Part shown: piece by piece, positions 1-13,100 of the stretch
How positions within the stretch are numbered: position 1 is the stretch's first letter
Layout: the number at the start of each line of letters is the position of its first letter
NCBI GenBank assembly: GCA_014526335.1
Contig: JACTAT010000014.1
Coordinates: 2,534,840-2,598,839 of the forward strand
Length of the DNA: 64,000 nt
Reading direction: 5' to 3'
Source of the DNA: Chrysaora quinquecirrha
Lineage: Eukaryota; Cnidaria; Scyphozoa; Semaeostomeae; Pelagiidae
Position numbers and translations under genes: made by a program
Notes under the pieces: generated by a model
What the model was told of the DNA's origin: nothing
What the model saw: only the letters and a program-made list of their open reading frames with translations
The model's database searches: none

Positions 1-1
1 A

Positions 2-164
2 AGTTTTGTACTACTCAAAAACTATTCACTCCTTTTATAGCAAGATGAACAACTGAAGAAGAGAGAAAATAACATACAGCTCATTAAGAGTGAACACCCA
101 TGCAGAACTTTCTTAAGTTTCAAGTATCCAGTATTGAACTTTAGTTTTTGAGTAGTACAAAACT
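2..164. repeat. Short foldback element with 22-bp perfect inverted ends
   Basis: Bases 2-23 and 143-164 are exact reverse complements (AGTTTTGTACTACTCAAAAA and its complement, plus two bases). The same terminal sequence recurs at the tips of the larger foldback family elsewhere in the window (for example near 3225-3245), so this is probably an internally deleted or hybrid copy. No coding capacity is visible. Confidence 0.6.
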
Positions 165-179
165 TTAAAATTGCAGTTA

Positions 180-520
180 CACTCTTTTTTTATAAGAACA
201 ATTTTATAAGAACACGAGCCTGGATTTTGCCCAGATTTTAAGAACAAAATAAGAACAAGCCGAGGCTGGCCTTTTCAAAACCCGTAAGAATATCAGCTAA
301 ATATGAAAGTAAGACAGACAGATTGAATGCAAAAGCAAGCAAGCAAAGAAATGGACAAGCATGCTTCATTTTTACTCAATCCTAGTACCACTACAGACAT
401 TCATTGAAAAATATAGATGTCTTATACCAAGGAATTAAGAACAGATTAAGAACATTTCAGGCTTAAAAAAGGCAAAAACTTAAGAACAGCCAGCCTCGAT
501 CAAAATTTCCTGGTTCTGAT
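180..520. repeat. Dispersed repeat, second copy at 50.65-50.83 kb
   Basis: The stretch with 'ataagaacaattttataagaa', 'aggctggccttttca', a run of 'aagcaagc' and 'acaagcat' reappears with clear similarity at about 50660-50850. Both contain repeated 'taagaac' words typical of a non-autonomous element. Ends and target duplication were not resolved. Confidence 0.5.
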
Positions 521-630
521 AAAAAAAGAGTGTAACAGCGGAAACATTTGCGGGGATACTTTTCATCGCAATTCTGAAGTTTTGTACTTTCTTGAATTTT
601 TAAGTAGTTGAGCACTACTTTCTTATAAGT

Positions 631-869
631 GGGGGCAACCGCTTTCCGGGACGCCGGTACAGAGCACCCCGTACACGGTACGGCAGGCTAAAAATCGACC
701 CAGTACGGTAGAAACGCAACCCGGTACATGGTATACTTGAAAAATCAAAGCCATGGCATGTGCATGTGTGAAAACTGGAGCACCGCTACATCGTCTCAAA
801 TACTGACCGGTTCGCTTGCAAAAAAGCCGGTACACGGGTACAGTGATCATAGCTGTCACCCCCCCCCCC
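631..869 (-). mobile_element. GTAC-rich TIR element, copy 1
   Basis: An approximately 239-bp element is bounded by inverted G5/C-run ends. It carries many GGTAC/GTACC words. An inverted copy lies at 31647-31879 and matches along its whole length, including the internal block 'ctaaaaatcgaccc'. In the second copy the ends read GGGGGTGACAGCT and AGCTGTCACCCCC. The open frame inside (623-859, minus) is a by-product of the repeat and not a gene. Confidence 0.7.
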
Positions 870-1263
870 TATAATCACCATAAACCACTTTCGCATAAAA
901 AACCGTCTGTTTGTCCAGCGATCTATATATTGGAAACCAGACCGAGAACCAGGCATAAAATATTAAAACTCTTTTTCAGGGAATCGCACTATTATCATCA
1001 TTGCTATGGGGTATAAGTATCTTCATTGCCTTGAAGTACTCATTCAGATCAAAATATGCATCGCGTTCTGGCATTACTGGTGTATTGGAAATGAGCACTG
1101 ATATGGTGGATGATATCCATTTCAGATAATCACAACCCAGAGGTACTTTTTTGTTTAAATTGAGACTGGAAAAGGCCAAAACTGATAATGTACATCCTGA
1201 CACCACACTTGACACTTGCTTCGATTTAAAACACCTTATGCTTCGTCTGGGAATAGTTGCCAT

Positions 1264-1335
1264 TTACACGCATTTTTTTATAAGGAAGTTCGGCTCAGAC
1301 TTAGTACTTAAAATTCCTTAGCTAACTAACTAACC

Positions 1336-1419
<84 letters not shown>

Positions 1420-1742
1420 TACTAACTAACGGCCAAAATTGAGTACTCAATATTCCTTAGCAATTCCTTAACTTCCTACTTTGTGATTCTTAAAAACAAC
1501 CAATGGTCAAGGAAATATACATCATAAGGTGTCAGAAGACGAATAGAAATGAATACTGATTAAAAACCATTGGCAATAAGTATTGCTTGCTCTGTTAATT
1601 CAAAACTTCATCTTTTTTAATCGAAATGCTAAGTTAAAGATTCCTTAGTAGTCTCCGGTCCAGTACTAGATATTCCTTAAGTTTTTGCCTACCCGAGTAC
1701 TACCTTCCTTATAAGCACTTCCTTATAAAAAAATGCGTGTAA
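1264..1742. mobile_element. TIR element (TTACACGCATTTTTTTATAA ends), copy 1, with tetranucleotide expansion
   Basis: The first 25 bases (1264-1288) and the last 25 (1718-1742) are perfect inverted repeats beginning TTACACGCATTTTTTTATAA. A second copy lies at 58112-58485 with the same internal sequence. This copy is about 100 bp longer because it contains an ACTA/TAAC microsatellite at 1317-1428. It has no ORF, so it is a non-autonomous element; the superfamily was not determined. Confidence 0.75.
1317..1428. repeat. (TAAC/ACTA)n microsatellite
   Basis: A nearly perfect tetranucleotide array of about 27 units sits inside the TIR element. The sister copy at 58.1 kb lacks the expansion. Confidence 0.95.
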
Positions 1743-2524
1743 TAAAACTCAATCTCAAATTGAAAACCTTAATACCATAAGATTTTGCATTCTTTAACTT
1801 TCGTTCCATTTTGAACAGATCTGTAAAGGCTGTCGAGTATTTGAGTTTAATTTACAATATCGGAATTTTCGCATTTTTGCTAATTTCGGATATTTTAGGC
1901 GCGTAAAATAAGGGGCGCCAAAATTGATGGTGTTAAGGTATTCCATTCATTCGATTTTTTATTATTTTCGATTTCGAAACGCTTTCTTGTTTAGAAGTTA
2001 AGATATAACTTAGTATACCAAAATTCCTCGATTAAGCACCCGGGCTGCTTATTTAAGAATCCGTATCAAAGACGAACAATTTTTTTTGAAAATTTACGAT
2101 TAATAAACTAACGTTCTGACGACAACTAAATTGTGCAGCAACTAGCAAAAGATGTCTCTTGATTCACCGCATCAGAAGTTTGCACACACACTGTTGAAGG
2201 AATGTTCGGGGGTAACCTGATTCGCTTATTCATTAGAAGGCGCTTATTCCAGGAAATACGGTATGTACCTGTATCCTTAACTCCAGGTTGCTGAAGCTCA
2301 TTAATTTACCGACGAGGACGTAGATAAAATTTAATAAGATGCCTGTAAGATTTAAGTAGGGCATTGTAGGGGAATGCTATGTAGAAAATCTTGTTAAAGT
2401 TAAGCTTTTAAGTTTTTGTCTAGAATCGCTATGGTGGTCATATTCTAATCGAAGTATGCAAAACTTAACTCAAGACTGACCACCAAAGAATTCCCAGTTT
2501 AAACGACCAATTCATGTTTTTACA

Positions 2525-2705
2525 GATCAGTTTGGAAATGGGAGGTGTGACACTGACATCCCCTGAACCTCCAAACTTTTTGGCTTATAGTCCATTTGCA
2601 TATTGCAACTTTTATCTTGGTTTCTTTCCATTTGACCTTTGGGCCCATCCGGCTAATTTTCGCCCCGAGGCTGCGCGTGGGAAGGGCTTAATGGGATTTA
2701 TTTAG
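2525..2705 (+). CDS. Possible terminal exon of an unidentified gene
   Basis: A pyrimidine-rich stretch ending in 'tttttacag' is followed by an open frame of about 60 codons that ends in TAG at 2703-2705. The frame contains hydrophobic and aromatic residues (FLAYSPFAYCNFYLGFFPFD). A canonical AATAAA lies at 2840-2845, about 135 bp after the stop. That arrangement fits the last coding exon of a plus-strand gene whose other exons would lie to the left, but I recognise no domain. It could equally be a 3'UTR or a transposon fragment. Confidence 0.25.
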
Positions 2706-2984
2706 AGACGAACAGAGCGGAGTGCCTTATTTTTGGGATCTGTTGTAACATTGCTACTGTAGCTGTTAGAATTTATTTGTAAATATGTGATTTCGTTTTT
2801 GTGTAATTATTGTCAAATTCATACGATAATATATTTTTTAATAAAGAGATGAGAGAAAATATAAGAAAATAATATGGTTTTTGAAGATAAAGATAGATTT
2901 TGGTGAGAATTTAATATATTTTGTATTTTGATTGAAAAATAATAGAAATTATGCTTATCTAAGGAATTACAGAATTTATAGTTT

Positions 2985-3245
2985 CAAAATTGCGAGAAAC
3001 AGCGCAAACATTTTTGGACATACTTTTCCGTTTGACACTTTTCAGAGTAGCTATTAACGTCAGAAACAGACTGAAACATTGGTGCATTTCGATCCGAATC
3101 TGGGTATAAAATTCCGCGTCAGTCAATTGTTTGTCTGTTTCTGACGTCTATTCTCTGAGGAGTGTCAGACGAAAAAACTTTTTCAGTATGTCCAAGAATG
3201 TTTCCGCTGTTTCTCGCAATTTTGAAATTTTGTACCACTCAAAAA
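2985..3245. mobile_element. Foldback MITE family, full copy 1
   Basis: The two halves are imperfect reverse complements. The left half runs 'ttgcgagaaacagcg ... gacacttttcagag ... gtcagaaacagactg'; the right half runs 'tgtttctgacgtctatt ... gaggagtgtcagacg ... tgtttctcgcaattttg'. The centre contains 'gcatttcgatccgaatctgg'. The same module occurs at least eight more times in the window (11.6, 12.7, 21.8, 25.2, 36.7, 40.9, 41.7 and 51.5 kb), in whole or in part. Confidence 0.8.
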
Positions 3246-3530
3246 AGTAATTTAGCTGGGTTATAGTTCACCATTTTGTAATTTTGTAAACTGCGACACG
3301 TTAGAAAGACAGAAATTTGTTTTCGGAGCTTTAGCTTTATGTCTCGTCTTGTCTTTATGTTTTCACTCCTCTGACCTTAAATTGCCACTGAAGGATTTCC
3401 GAAGAGATCACAAACAGTTCATGAAACAAAACTCGCTCAAAACTTTTTGAATGTATATTAACATATACATATGTGAATAGAAAATATCAAACGAGGTTAA
3501 GGTAAAATGAATGAATCTAAGTAACAAAAT

Positions 3531-3536
3531 TTTATT
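3531..3536 (-). promoter_or_regulatory. Polyadenylation signal of PHF14
   Basis: TTTATT on the plus strand reads AATAAA on the minus strand. It lies about 265 bases past the PHF14 stop codon and is followed by T-rich sequence on the minus strand. Confidence 0.45.
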
Positions 3537-3799
3537 AGAAGATACAAACATCTAAATTTTTGTTTGGTTCTAAGGTTTCTCAGTCAAAACAGCAAATTGA
3601 TGTGTTGAATTGAATACAAACAACGTACGCAGCAATTTCTGAACACACTTTAACTGAAGTTGAAAAAAATCAGTTGCTTAATACAAGCATTTGCTGTTGA
3701 ATCCAAATTATCACCCAAAACTGCAGGCACCAGTTTTTTCCTTAAATTTGATTCACTCACTGTCTTGTCAAGGGTATTGTATTATACAATTTGTATACC

Positions 3800-6240
3800 T
3801 CAATTGCCTTTGTCATTTGCAACTGGATCAACTTCCATTGCATCATCAATAACTGCATCACCGTTTTTCATGGCATTCCTTGCCTTTTCATCAACACCAT
3901 CAGTCTCCTCCTCCTCACTAGTCTCTGTACATTCTGTGCAAATCCAAGAATATCCTCTCCGTTTTGGGTTTGCTTTTAATTTTGGCTCACAGCATCCAAA
4001 ATGATAAGTTTTCCAGCACTGGTCACAACTGACCATATTCTTCCTATTACCTTCCTTAGAGCACACAGAACAATCATCAAAAATCTCTTCAACTTTAACA
4101 ACACTCTTCCTACCCTTTTTAGCAGGGTTGGTATTCTTCGGTCTAGGTACTTCTGATTCAATAGATACGGGAGATTCTGCAGGTTTTATTTTTCGTGGTC
4201 TGCCTCTCCTTTCATAGCCTGACTTTTTACTAACACCATCTATTTTCTTTTGAAGCTCTTTTTTCTCATCAACAGGTGTAAACTTCTTTGGGGCATTTGA
4301 AACACGCTTTTTTCTTTTTGTTATTGGTTCATTGAAGTCTACTGACTCGTCACTGCTTTCACTTTCATCACAGTCGGTACAATGCCAAATCCACTTAGAG
4401 CCCTTTTTGGGGAGAGTTGTCAAAGGAGGGTCCAAGCAGTGAATGTGGTAATAATTATGACATTTATCACATTGTGCCATTAGTTGTTGATTTTCTGTGC
4501 CACCACAATTTGTACAAATATGAATGAATTCTTCAATTGATTCAATAGTTTCTTTTTTGACTTTCTTTTTACGACTTAGAACTTCAGGTCTTGACAACTT
4601 CCCACCCACAATCAACTCAAGTGCTGAATGAATGCTTGTTATTTTTGCTACAAGATCATCTTTTCCTGATGCAAGCTTCTCCAACTGTACTTTCAAGTTA
4701 TCCCATGTTTCTTGCAGCAGTTTCTGCTTTTCCTGGTTATTATTAATGTTTTCTTGCAGACTAGCCTGTTTTTGGTCATACCCTTCTAGCCATTTTTCTC
4801 TTTTGAAGAAATGGTTTATAAAACCAACAGACAAATTAGGTGCAAACATTGCTCCTCCTCTTGCAAGTTTGCCAGTATGTGCTGCATCCATGTCATGAAC
4901 ATCACTGTGGTCTGCATAGCTACCTAGTAATTCAGCTTTTCTTATCAAGCTCTCACAAGCTTCTGGACACGTAGACAGAAGTCTTGGCTTATTGTCTCCA
5001 GATGGCTTAACTGGTTCAATACTATTGACAAAGTCTTCATATTCTTTGCATGCTCTGTCAAATGCCTCATCTATCCTTGCCTTTTCCTCAAGATCATCTG
5101 AAACTTTGAAATTTTTAACATGTGTCTCAAATGCAAGCCACCTCTTCTTACGGGTTTTCATAACAGCTTTGTCAGTGTGCATCTTGCAATGAGCATAGAG
5201 AGGGTCCACCTCATCATCATCCAAATGCCCTGCATCAGGTATTTCAATCAATAAGCCATGCTTTTGAGCACATATTGCATGGAAGTAATTCTTGCATAAT
5301 CCAGCATCACAGCCAATACATACACCAGTTTTACTCAAACGTTGATCTTCACATAACAAGCACCATCTAGCACCCCAACGAGAAGATTGGATGTCATCTA
5401 GAACAACTGTCTGAAGCTTATCAACATCTCTAAAGCCAGTCCCTGGAACGTACAATGCACATATCAAATGCACCCATTGTCCTGTCGCTGTCTGCTTTAG
5501 AATACCTCCTTTATTTGGGCAAAGCTCACAGATGCCTTTGGCTTTTGCTTTGCAGAGATCACAAAACCAAGGTTCTGTAGCAGCATCAGAATCACTTTTA
5601 CTCTCTGCAACAGATTCTTCCGTATCCCCATAGCAACCCTCGTGGACAGTAATACCGCAATGATCACATTCTACAAGTTCATCTTCTTCAGTGCTTTCAG
5701 ATTCCAAGCATATTCCACAAACTATGACATCAGGTTTCTTAATGCTCCGCACTTCATTATTTTTGATAATTCCAAGACCTTTTGATCATTCTCTTTCTCC
5801 AAATTTGAACTGTCTTTCACTTGTTGAATCTCTCCTTGACTGGATTCTATTGCTGTTTTGTCAACTACAGGAGTAACTCCTTCTTCAGTTTTCTCTGCTG
5901 CTTGAAGATTTGACGCTGCATTCCCTTGAGCTTCTTCTTTCCCATTTTCTACCTGATCATCCTTATCCTCTTCTGACTCAGATGAAGAGCTCTCCATGGC
6001 TATCTGATTTCTGTTCCCAACATCACTTCCATCATCAGAACTATTCATGTCATCATCATCTGAAAATGCCACAAAATCTTCATCATCTTCACTGTCACTT
6101 TCAATCATGTTCAAATGGAAAAACTGTGGTTGCTCTGGGACTCGAACTTGTCTTTTGCTTGGTGCGCGTCTTGTGAAGGAATTTGAGGAACCATTGGCTG
6201 AATTTTCAGGTTTCCTGTTGTTGCTGTTTGGGCTGGCCAT
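3800..6240 (-). CDS. PHF14: PHD finger protein 14 (PHF14), intronless, one frame break
   Basis: This is a chromatin reader of the PHF14 family, which binds histone H3 through a PHD-knuckle-PHD module and acts as a transcriptional regulator in the nucleus. The 5' frame (6240 to about 5760) encodes a short acidic, Ser/Asp/Glu-rich N-terminus. The 3' frame encodes, in order, PHD1 plus extended PHD (from CGICLESESTEEDELVECDH, through WFCDLC and GQWVHLICALYVPG, to CIGCDAGLC), a helical linker, PHD2 (CTNCGG...CDKC...HIHCLDPPL) and PHD3 (CSVCSKEG...CDQCWKTYHFGC), with basic AT-hook-like RGRPRKIK between the last two. The two frames overlap and join if one base is restored in the T5 run at 5760-5764 (A5 on the coding strand). 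No intron is needed anywhere, although vertebrate PHF14 has many. The total is about 820 aa. The start ATG at 6240 opens MASPNSNN. The frame break could be a sequencing error or real decay; conserved zinc ligands argue against old decay. Confidence 0.9.
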
Positions 6241-7116
6241 TTCAGTCTTTCAAGGAAAACGCTTTGCATAAAATTATTACTGACGCTTTTGTGCACGAAG
6301 AAACGTAAAGCAATTTCTTGTGTTTATTTTCGGATGATAACATCACAACAACAAGGTTAGATCAACCTCAAGACCAGAGCAGAGTGCAAGTCTGCAGGTG
6401 AAATGTTCCACAGAACAGAGAGAAAAGAACAGTGCGCCAAGGAAGGCAGCATGCAAGCCTCGTTCTCGGCGACGACGCAAAGTTGTAAGAGAGGCTGAGT
6501 TGGCGCCTATTTCTTCTTGTTGTTGCAGTTGCTGTAGGATGACCTGGTGTAACAAAGAACAAAGACTCCATGAAAAGTGTCATTTTCTGCCGAGATTTTG
6601 CAGCAATTTTGAGCAGCTGGATAAATTTGATTTCTATACAGAATAGGACATCATTTGCTCAACAGATCAAGGTGATTGTGATGATAAAGATCAGTTGATT
6701 TTGATACAGATGAATTCAGATAACAAGCGATAGCAGAACGCATCTTGATTTCTTTAGTTTTTTTTTAACTGTTTCCTAAATGCCTTAGGCCAACAAGCTA
6801 AGTCCGTAGTTTCTATATTAACAACAGATTACTCGACGTGTGGATAGCTACGAAATTTATTGCTCATTTTGGGAAATAGAATAACTAAATAATGTTTACA
6901 AAGATCGTGCAATCAGATGATTGCTGACATGTCAAGCTGCTGGTGTGACTAAACTGCATCCTAAAACCGAGTTTAGACCCAAATAGTCATCAAATATTTG
7001 AAGCCAACAGGACCGCATCAAAATTCAAAGATTGCTGGTGCCCTACATAAACTTAGATTGCACTCAAAAGCAGAAAACATTATTTATTAGAACAAAAATA
7101 TGGCAAACGTGATAAA
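6241..7116. promoter_or_regulatory. Intergenic spacer between divergent PHF14 and GALNT genes
   Basis: These 876 bp separate two divergently transcribed genes, so they should hold both promoters and 5'UTRs. The plus-strand frame at 6398-6646 overlaps Arg/Lys-rich low-complexity codons and matches no family. I see no TATA box that I would defend. Confidence 0.5.
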
Positions 7117-10100
7117 ATGGAGGAGAAAGCCAACTGTTTTGTAACAATTTTACTAGTGTTGTGCTTTTTTATGTACTTGAGTTTCAGAAAACAAGATAAA
7201 ACTGAAAATACTGATTTTGGAGACTTGAAAAGTCTTGACAGTGACACAGTTGATATTTCTGCAAGAGATTCTAAAGAAAAAGAGACTTTGGTTTCTAAAG
7301 ACATTGTTTGGCCAGAATTAAACGGTCCTTTTAACAAAGATGACCCCGGTGAAGGTGGTATAGCTGTAAATACAAAACCAGAAGAAGAAAATCTGAAAAA
7401 TAGAGCATATGCTGAATATGGCTTCAATCAATTCATTAGTGATAAGATATCTCTACATCGGTCTTTATCAGATCCTAGATCTCCTATGTAAGTATGTTAA
7501 CTATCTTCTTTTCAATGTATATAGATAAATGATATCAATAGGGTGATTTGGAAGAATTTTAATTTCTCCAAATCAAAAATATCCAACAATCTTATAAAGC
7601 ACCCATAATTTAGTCTACGTGCAAAGTTTACTTTCTCATATTTTCTCATACTTTCTCATATTGTAATTTTGTCAACTAGGCTTATTGTTTTGCTCAGAAA
7701 TCCCTAAATAGCAAAAGGCTCCTTGAATTTCAATTAAGATTTCTTGGAGAGAGGTGCCCCAACCATTGCACCCCTCATAGTAATGGGTTCTGTTGAAATG
7801 GGCATTTTACTTCTAAATTGTTCTAAGTTTGAAAAATTGTCTTAACAGCAGATTTTTTGTCTTCTAGATGCAAAACTAAGAAATATCCTTCCAAGCTGCC
7901 AACTGCCAGTGTCATCATCATATTTCATAATGAGGGCTGGTCAACTTTGTTTAGAACTGTACATACTGTGTTAGACAGATCACCACCTGAGCTTCTGCAT
8001 GAAATTGTATTGTGTGATGACTTTAGCAACAAAGGTAAGCTCTGTTTCTGTTACTTAATAAATCTACATACAGTATGCCTGAAAGGTTTCTCACAACATT
8101 TAAAGTTTTGAGTTGAACTCTATTTATTTTTATACATAGTGTTCAAATATTACTGTATTCAACACTGCCACTTTTAGAACACTACCAAGTTAACAAATTT
8201 GTTACTTGTCTTAGCAACCTGATCTGAGGAGGGTGCATTAATGGTACTGAACCATGAAAACAGTTTAAGCATCACTGTTCTTCCCATTTGCAAACATTGT
8301 GTTGTGGATTAATTTCCCATGTAGCCAAATAAAAGGTCTGAGTTCCAATCCAGTGATTTGTTATTCTTTCTAACCTCCTTCGAATACAGGTAAACTTGGA
8401 CTTCTCCATCTCGCTGTGGGTAATAAAATGAGTGCTGAGGAATACTGGAATAACTCCTTGGCAACCAATGATGCAGTTTGTACAATAGACTGCTTATTAA
8501 GCAATGTTGCTGTCCCCTAAAGCTCTCTCAACCAGGCCTGTAGGAAGCAGGGGGCTGGAACGAAGGGTTTTTCTTCCTAGCAGTAAAGATTAAAATCAGA
8601 ATTTCCTGTGAAGTCTAGCCAAAGTTCTTTTCAATTAGAAACATTTAAAGGGTTTGAGTTAGCATTTCAGATAAAATTTCCTGGTAAAGATGTTCACCAA
8701 AAATTTCATGGCAGTGCCAATGCCAGAGCTGCTGCACATTTTTAAACCCTAGTGGGCAGCATTGTGTCCTCTAAAACAAAGTTGCAAAGTACTGAAAGTA
8801 GTTGGTTCTGTCATTCATAATCCAGCGAAGGTCTCTACTAGTCAAGAAATCTAACCTTGCTTGTTGCAATAATTAGCATTAGAAGTCATTTCAGTTTTCC
8901 TTCATAGGTTTTCATAAACTTAGACTACCCAAAATTTTGTGACACCCCCTGATTTCCCCATCTAATCCCATGTATTTTATTTCACAGAACACTTGAGAGA
9001 AAAATTGGAGAAGTATGTGGCAACACTAGATAAAGTCAAACTAGTAAGAACCAAACAAAGGGAAGGACTTATCAGAGCAAGAGCCTTTGGGGCTGACCAT
9101 TCCAAGGGAGATGTTGTCATCTTTCTGGACTCTCATTGTGAGGCTAATGTTGGTTGGCTGCCTCCACTTCTGGCAAGAATCAAAGAAAACTACAGAACAG
9201 TTGTATGCCCAACTATTGATGTCATAGATCATTTGACGTTTTCATACCGTGGAGTAGATCCCCTGATACGGGGACCTTCAACTGGAGATTTGATTATAAA
9301 GAGAGAGGAATCACTGATGCACAAAGGAGTTTAAGATCTGATGAGACAGAGCCTGTGAAGTAAGTTTAATCACTCATTCTTGTGGGGGTTCTTCCTGAAA
9401 AATGTGGTACATGTGAGCATCCTTGGGGTCAAAAAGTACACCCGAATTGATACCTACAGATCATGAAAAGATACCCTAATTGATACCAAATGTGGTGAAA
9501 TACAAACCCGAAAAGATACCTGGTCTAACATAAGTGTCGTATAAACTGACGTCATAACTTTGATCTTCGAACGGATCTTTTATACGGAAGATCAGGGGAT
9601 TGCTGAAGGCCGCGGCTGGGCCATATAAAAAAGAGAAAATCTACCTCAAACGATGGCGTGATTTATATAGGATGCCCGAGACTAAAATGCTACCCGAAAG
9701 TATGCTCAGATGTTTAAAATCACACCCAAATTTATACCAAAATCGCCAAAAGAGATTTGGCAAACTTGGCAAACACCATATCCGAATGAGCAGCTCATAT
9801 GTGTACCCACCTGCACCATGGAAGAACCCCCTGGGACCCTATTACTTTTCATTTTGAATAAGCGGTCCCCGAAATGATAGCAGATCTCTGTACGACAGCA
9901 GGAAAAACACCCATAAAGCAACTCTTTGACCCCTTAGAAACGATTTATATTTGGGATGATGACGTAAGAAATCTGCAATGATTTACCAAATAAAAAACCA
10001 AGAAACTAACTTGGGCTTATCTTCCCACGGCATTGAAATCTAACATTCCCAGTTAAAACAGGTGCTTGAGCCAGAAAGATGCCTGATTAAAAGCCTTATT

Positions 10101-13100
10101 AAAAATAATCTTGACATAGAGACTAGTCTAATCAGCTTCCTACTGTACTAGCACTACAGTCATCTCTGTCAAATTCGAACTCTCTGGGTATCGTGAAAAT
10201 ATATAAGCAAGAAAAAAGTCAAATTATACGAATTCGCCCCAAAATCGCGTATTTTCCCTCAGCTGTCATCAAATCTCCGTTTTATTGCCTTTGTTCTCGT
10301 AATCGCAACTTTTACAGCATTAGTAAACAAAGAAATGCAATTTTTAGCAATTTTATCGAATTTTCAATAAGAAATGCAACAAAATATTTCAAAATGCCGT
10401 TAGTCTTTCAGGGCTTTTTGAAGAAATCGGGTATAATGCTTTGCTTCTTTCGACTTGGTAATTATTCTCTGCTAAATGTTTATTTCGACGAACGTATAGC
10501 ATCGGTTTTTGTCGTGGTATGTACGAATAAGAAAGGTTTTTTCCTTTGGGTACCGACAAAGGTTGTCGAATTACTGTTGATGAATATATCGTGTATGTGG
10601 GATGAGGGGCACCGTTTTGGTTTCGTTTTATACACATCACATTGTCCCTTGTATAAGCGGGTCTTGATGGAGATCCTGAAATTAAGGTAAGCTGTCTCGA
10701 GTTTCCCTATGACAAGCTACTTACACCATAATGTTTATTGTATACTGCAGAACCTCCCATGGAACCTCCGCATAGCGGACACCGGTGGGACCAATTTTAT
10801 TGTCCGCTGTAGACAGGCGTCCGCGGTAAGGAATTTTGTTGTAACAAAGAAAGATCTTTTGGACGAAAATTATTGTCCGCTGTCCAGAGATGTCCGCTGT
10901 TCAAAGATGTTCGCTGTATAGGGATGTCCTTTAATGGAAGTTCCACTGTATGTTTATCTGCATAAATAACTAAATGCTCTTCGTTTCATTCAGGTCTCCT
11001 GTTATGGCTGGAGGACTTTTCGCTATCAGTCGTAGATTCTTTACAGAACTTGGCAAGTACGATCCAGGAATGTATGTCTGGGGTGGTGAACAATACGAAC
11101 TTTCGTTTAAGGTAGTTATTTCTTCATTTCTCCTTACTATTACTTTTTGTGTTTTGCTGATGTCAACTGGCGCATTTTTATCCACATCTTGGTATGAATT
11201 CCGCCAGAGATGGAAGAAGTATCGGAACTTGGGAACCTGGTTCCCAGAAATTATTTGGAGCAAAGATATTCGAAGAAATTTATGTACAAAGTTGAAACAA
11301 TGGTGAGCTCTAATAAGAAAATCTTCTTACAAGGTCTTTAAATAGTTTTGACTGAGCTACAAATTTTTTAATCAAACGAAATGAAAATTTAGAGACAATT
11401 AATAGCTTTCAAACAAAACGAATGTCCAGTCTGTTGTCTTAAGTATACTATCTGATTGATTTGCTCTACAGTGACAGGTCCTAGTCTTAACAGGGGAGGG
11501 TAAAGAGCAGTCGCAAGTAGGGTTTTTGAAGTTTCCCCCTCGCAACACTTCACAGAAAGCTCTTAAGCCATAGTCTAAGGTTCCAAGAAAGAACAAATTT
11601 TTTCCATCCTTGATTCCGCCTTTTCAACTGTTTCCGTCTGTTTCTGACGTTAATACTCTGAGGAGTGTCAGATGAAAAAAGCTTTTAAGTATGCCCAAAG
11701 ATGTTCTTGCTCGTTCTCGCAATTTGAAGTTCTGCACCAGGGCCTATTTTGAGACATTTTTAATACTGCACATTTGCAATTATCATTTTTAATCGGAAAT
11801 TTGTTTGTTGCAATCAGTGCAAACCCCTGCGAACCTCGGGTATCTTAACCACGCGAGCGTTGTGTAATGGTATTCCCCACCCCACCGTGCTGAATATCCG
11901 CCACGGCAATCATGATGCCTCCCCACCGAACAGAGCATCCGCCACCTTACTCCGAGATGCTTCCCCACGGCAATCATGGTATCCCCCACCGTACTGAATA
12001 TCATCATCGTACTGCACAGACTTATATGGGGTGAAAATTCACATTTTGTGGACGAAGCAGGAATTTGCGATAGCCGTGAATAGACCGGGAAATAGACGTT
12101 TTCGAAAATCACGAAATTCAGTACTGCACATTTTCGAAATCAATACTGCAAATTTTCAAATCAATACTGCACAAAGTGTGTAATACTGCACATTAAAATA
12201 GCCCCTGTCTGCACTACTGGTACTACTCCAAAACTATACAACTAGACATATTATTTTTGCCTTTTAGCTTTGGATGTGTGGTGGACAAATGGAAAACATC
12301 CCTTGTTCCCGCGTAGGCCACGTTTACCGTCGTAATGTTCCATATACGTATGACAAGCCAAACGCAGTTCTCGTGAATTTCAAACGAGTTGCTGAAGTCT
12401 GGATGGATGACTTTAAAGAATTCTTATATCAAAGAAGACCAGAGATACGTACAGCCCCAGAAGGTGATATATCAGAAAGGAAAGCACTTCGCAAAAACTT
12501 ACAATGCAAGAGTTTTGCGTGGTATCTTGCTAATATTTGCCAGGATACCGTTAGAACGAAGTATGAACCAGATAGAGGATATGGCGAGGTAAGGCAATGG
12601 ATAGACTTGTTGCAGACTTAAAACTATATGCTATCGCTATCGAGTCTATGCTATCCCTAATAGTTATCGCTATTGAGTCTCTGAGCAAATTCACGCTGTA
12701 TCCCGCTGGCTGATTGTTGTTTGAACACAATGCCAACTCAATGCCGAGTGCTTGGTGCTTCTCGATCCGCATCTGGGTATAGATTTCTGACGTTAATACT
12801 CTGAGAAGTGTCTGACAAAAATGTCGAAAATTCTTGCAATTTTGAAATCTTTTACTGCTCAAAGACTATAGACCCCTTTTAGGCTTGGTCGCTATGGTTA
12901 ATCCTTCAACGCAGACCCATTGTCTGTAGTGTATCTTTATCTTTACCTTTAGAGTCACTTTGAGCGTGTATTAATTCAATACCAAATTAATCTAAGAATA
13001 ACGGATGTGGTTGACTAAAAATCTTGTAAAATAGAACAAGTTTTGAAAAATCTTCAGGGCATCTTTTAACATTGTATCTACTTGGCCATTAACCATTATT

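Noticed and set aside
10193..10690. 165-codon plus-strand ORF inside GALNT intron 3
   Set aside because: No domain, AT-driven composition, and it lies beside TIR-like ends; most likely transposon-derived noise.
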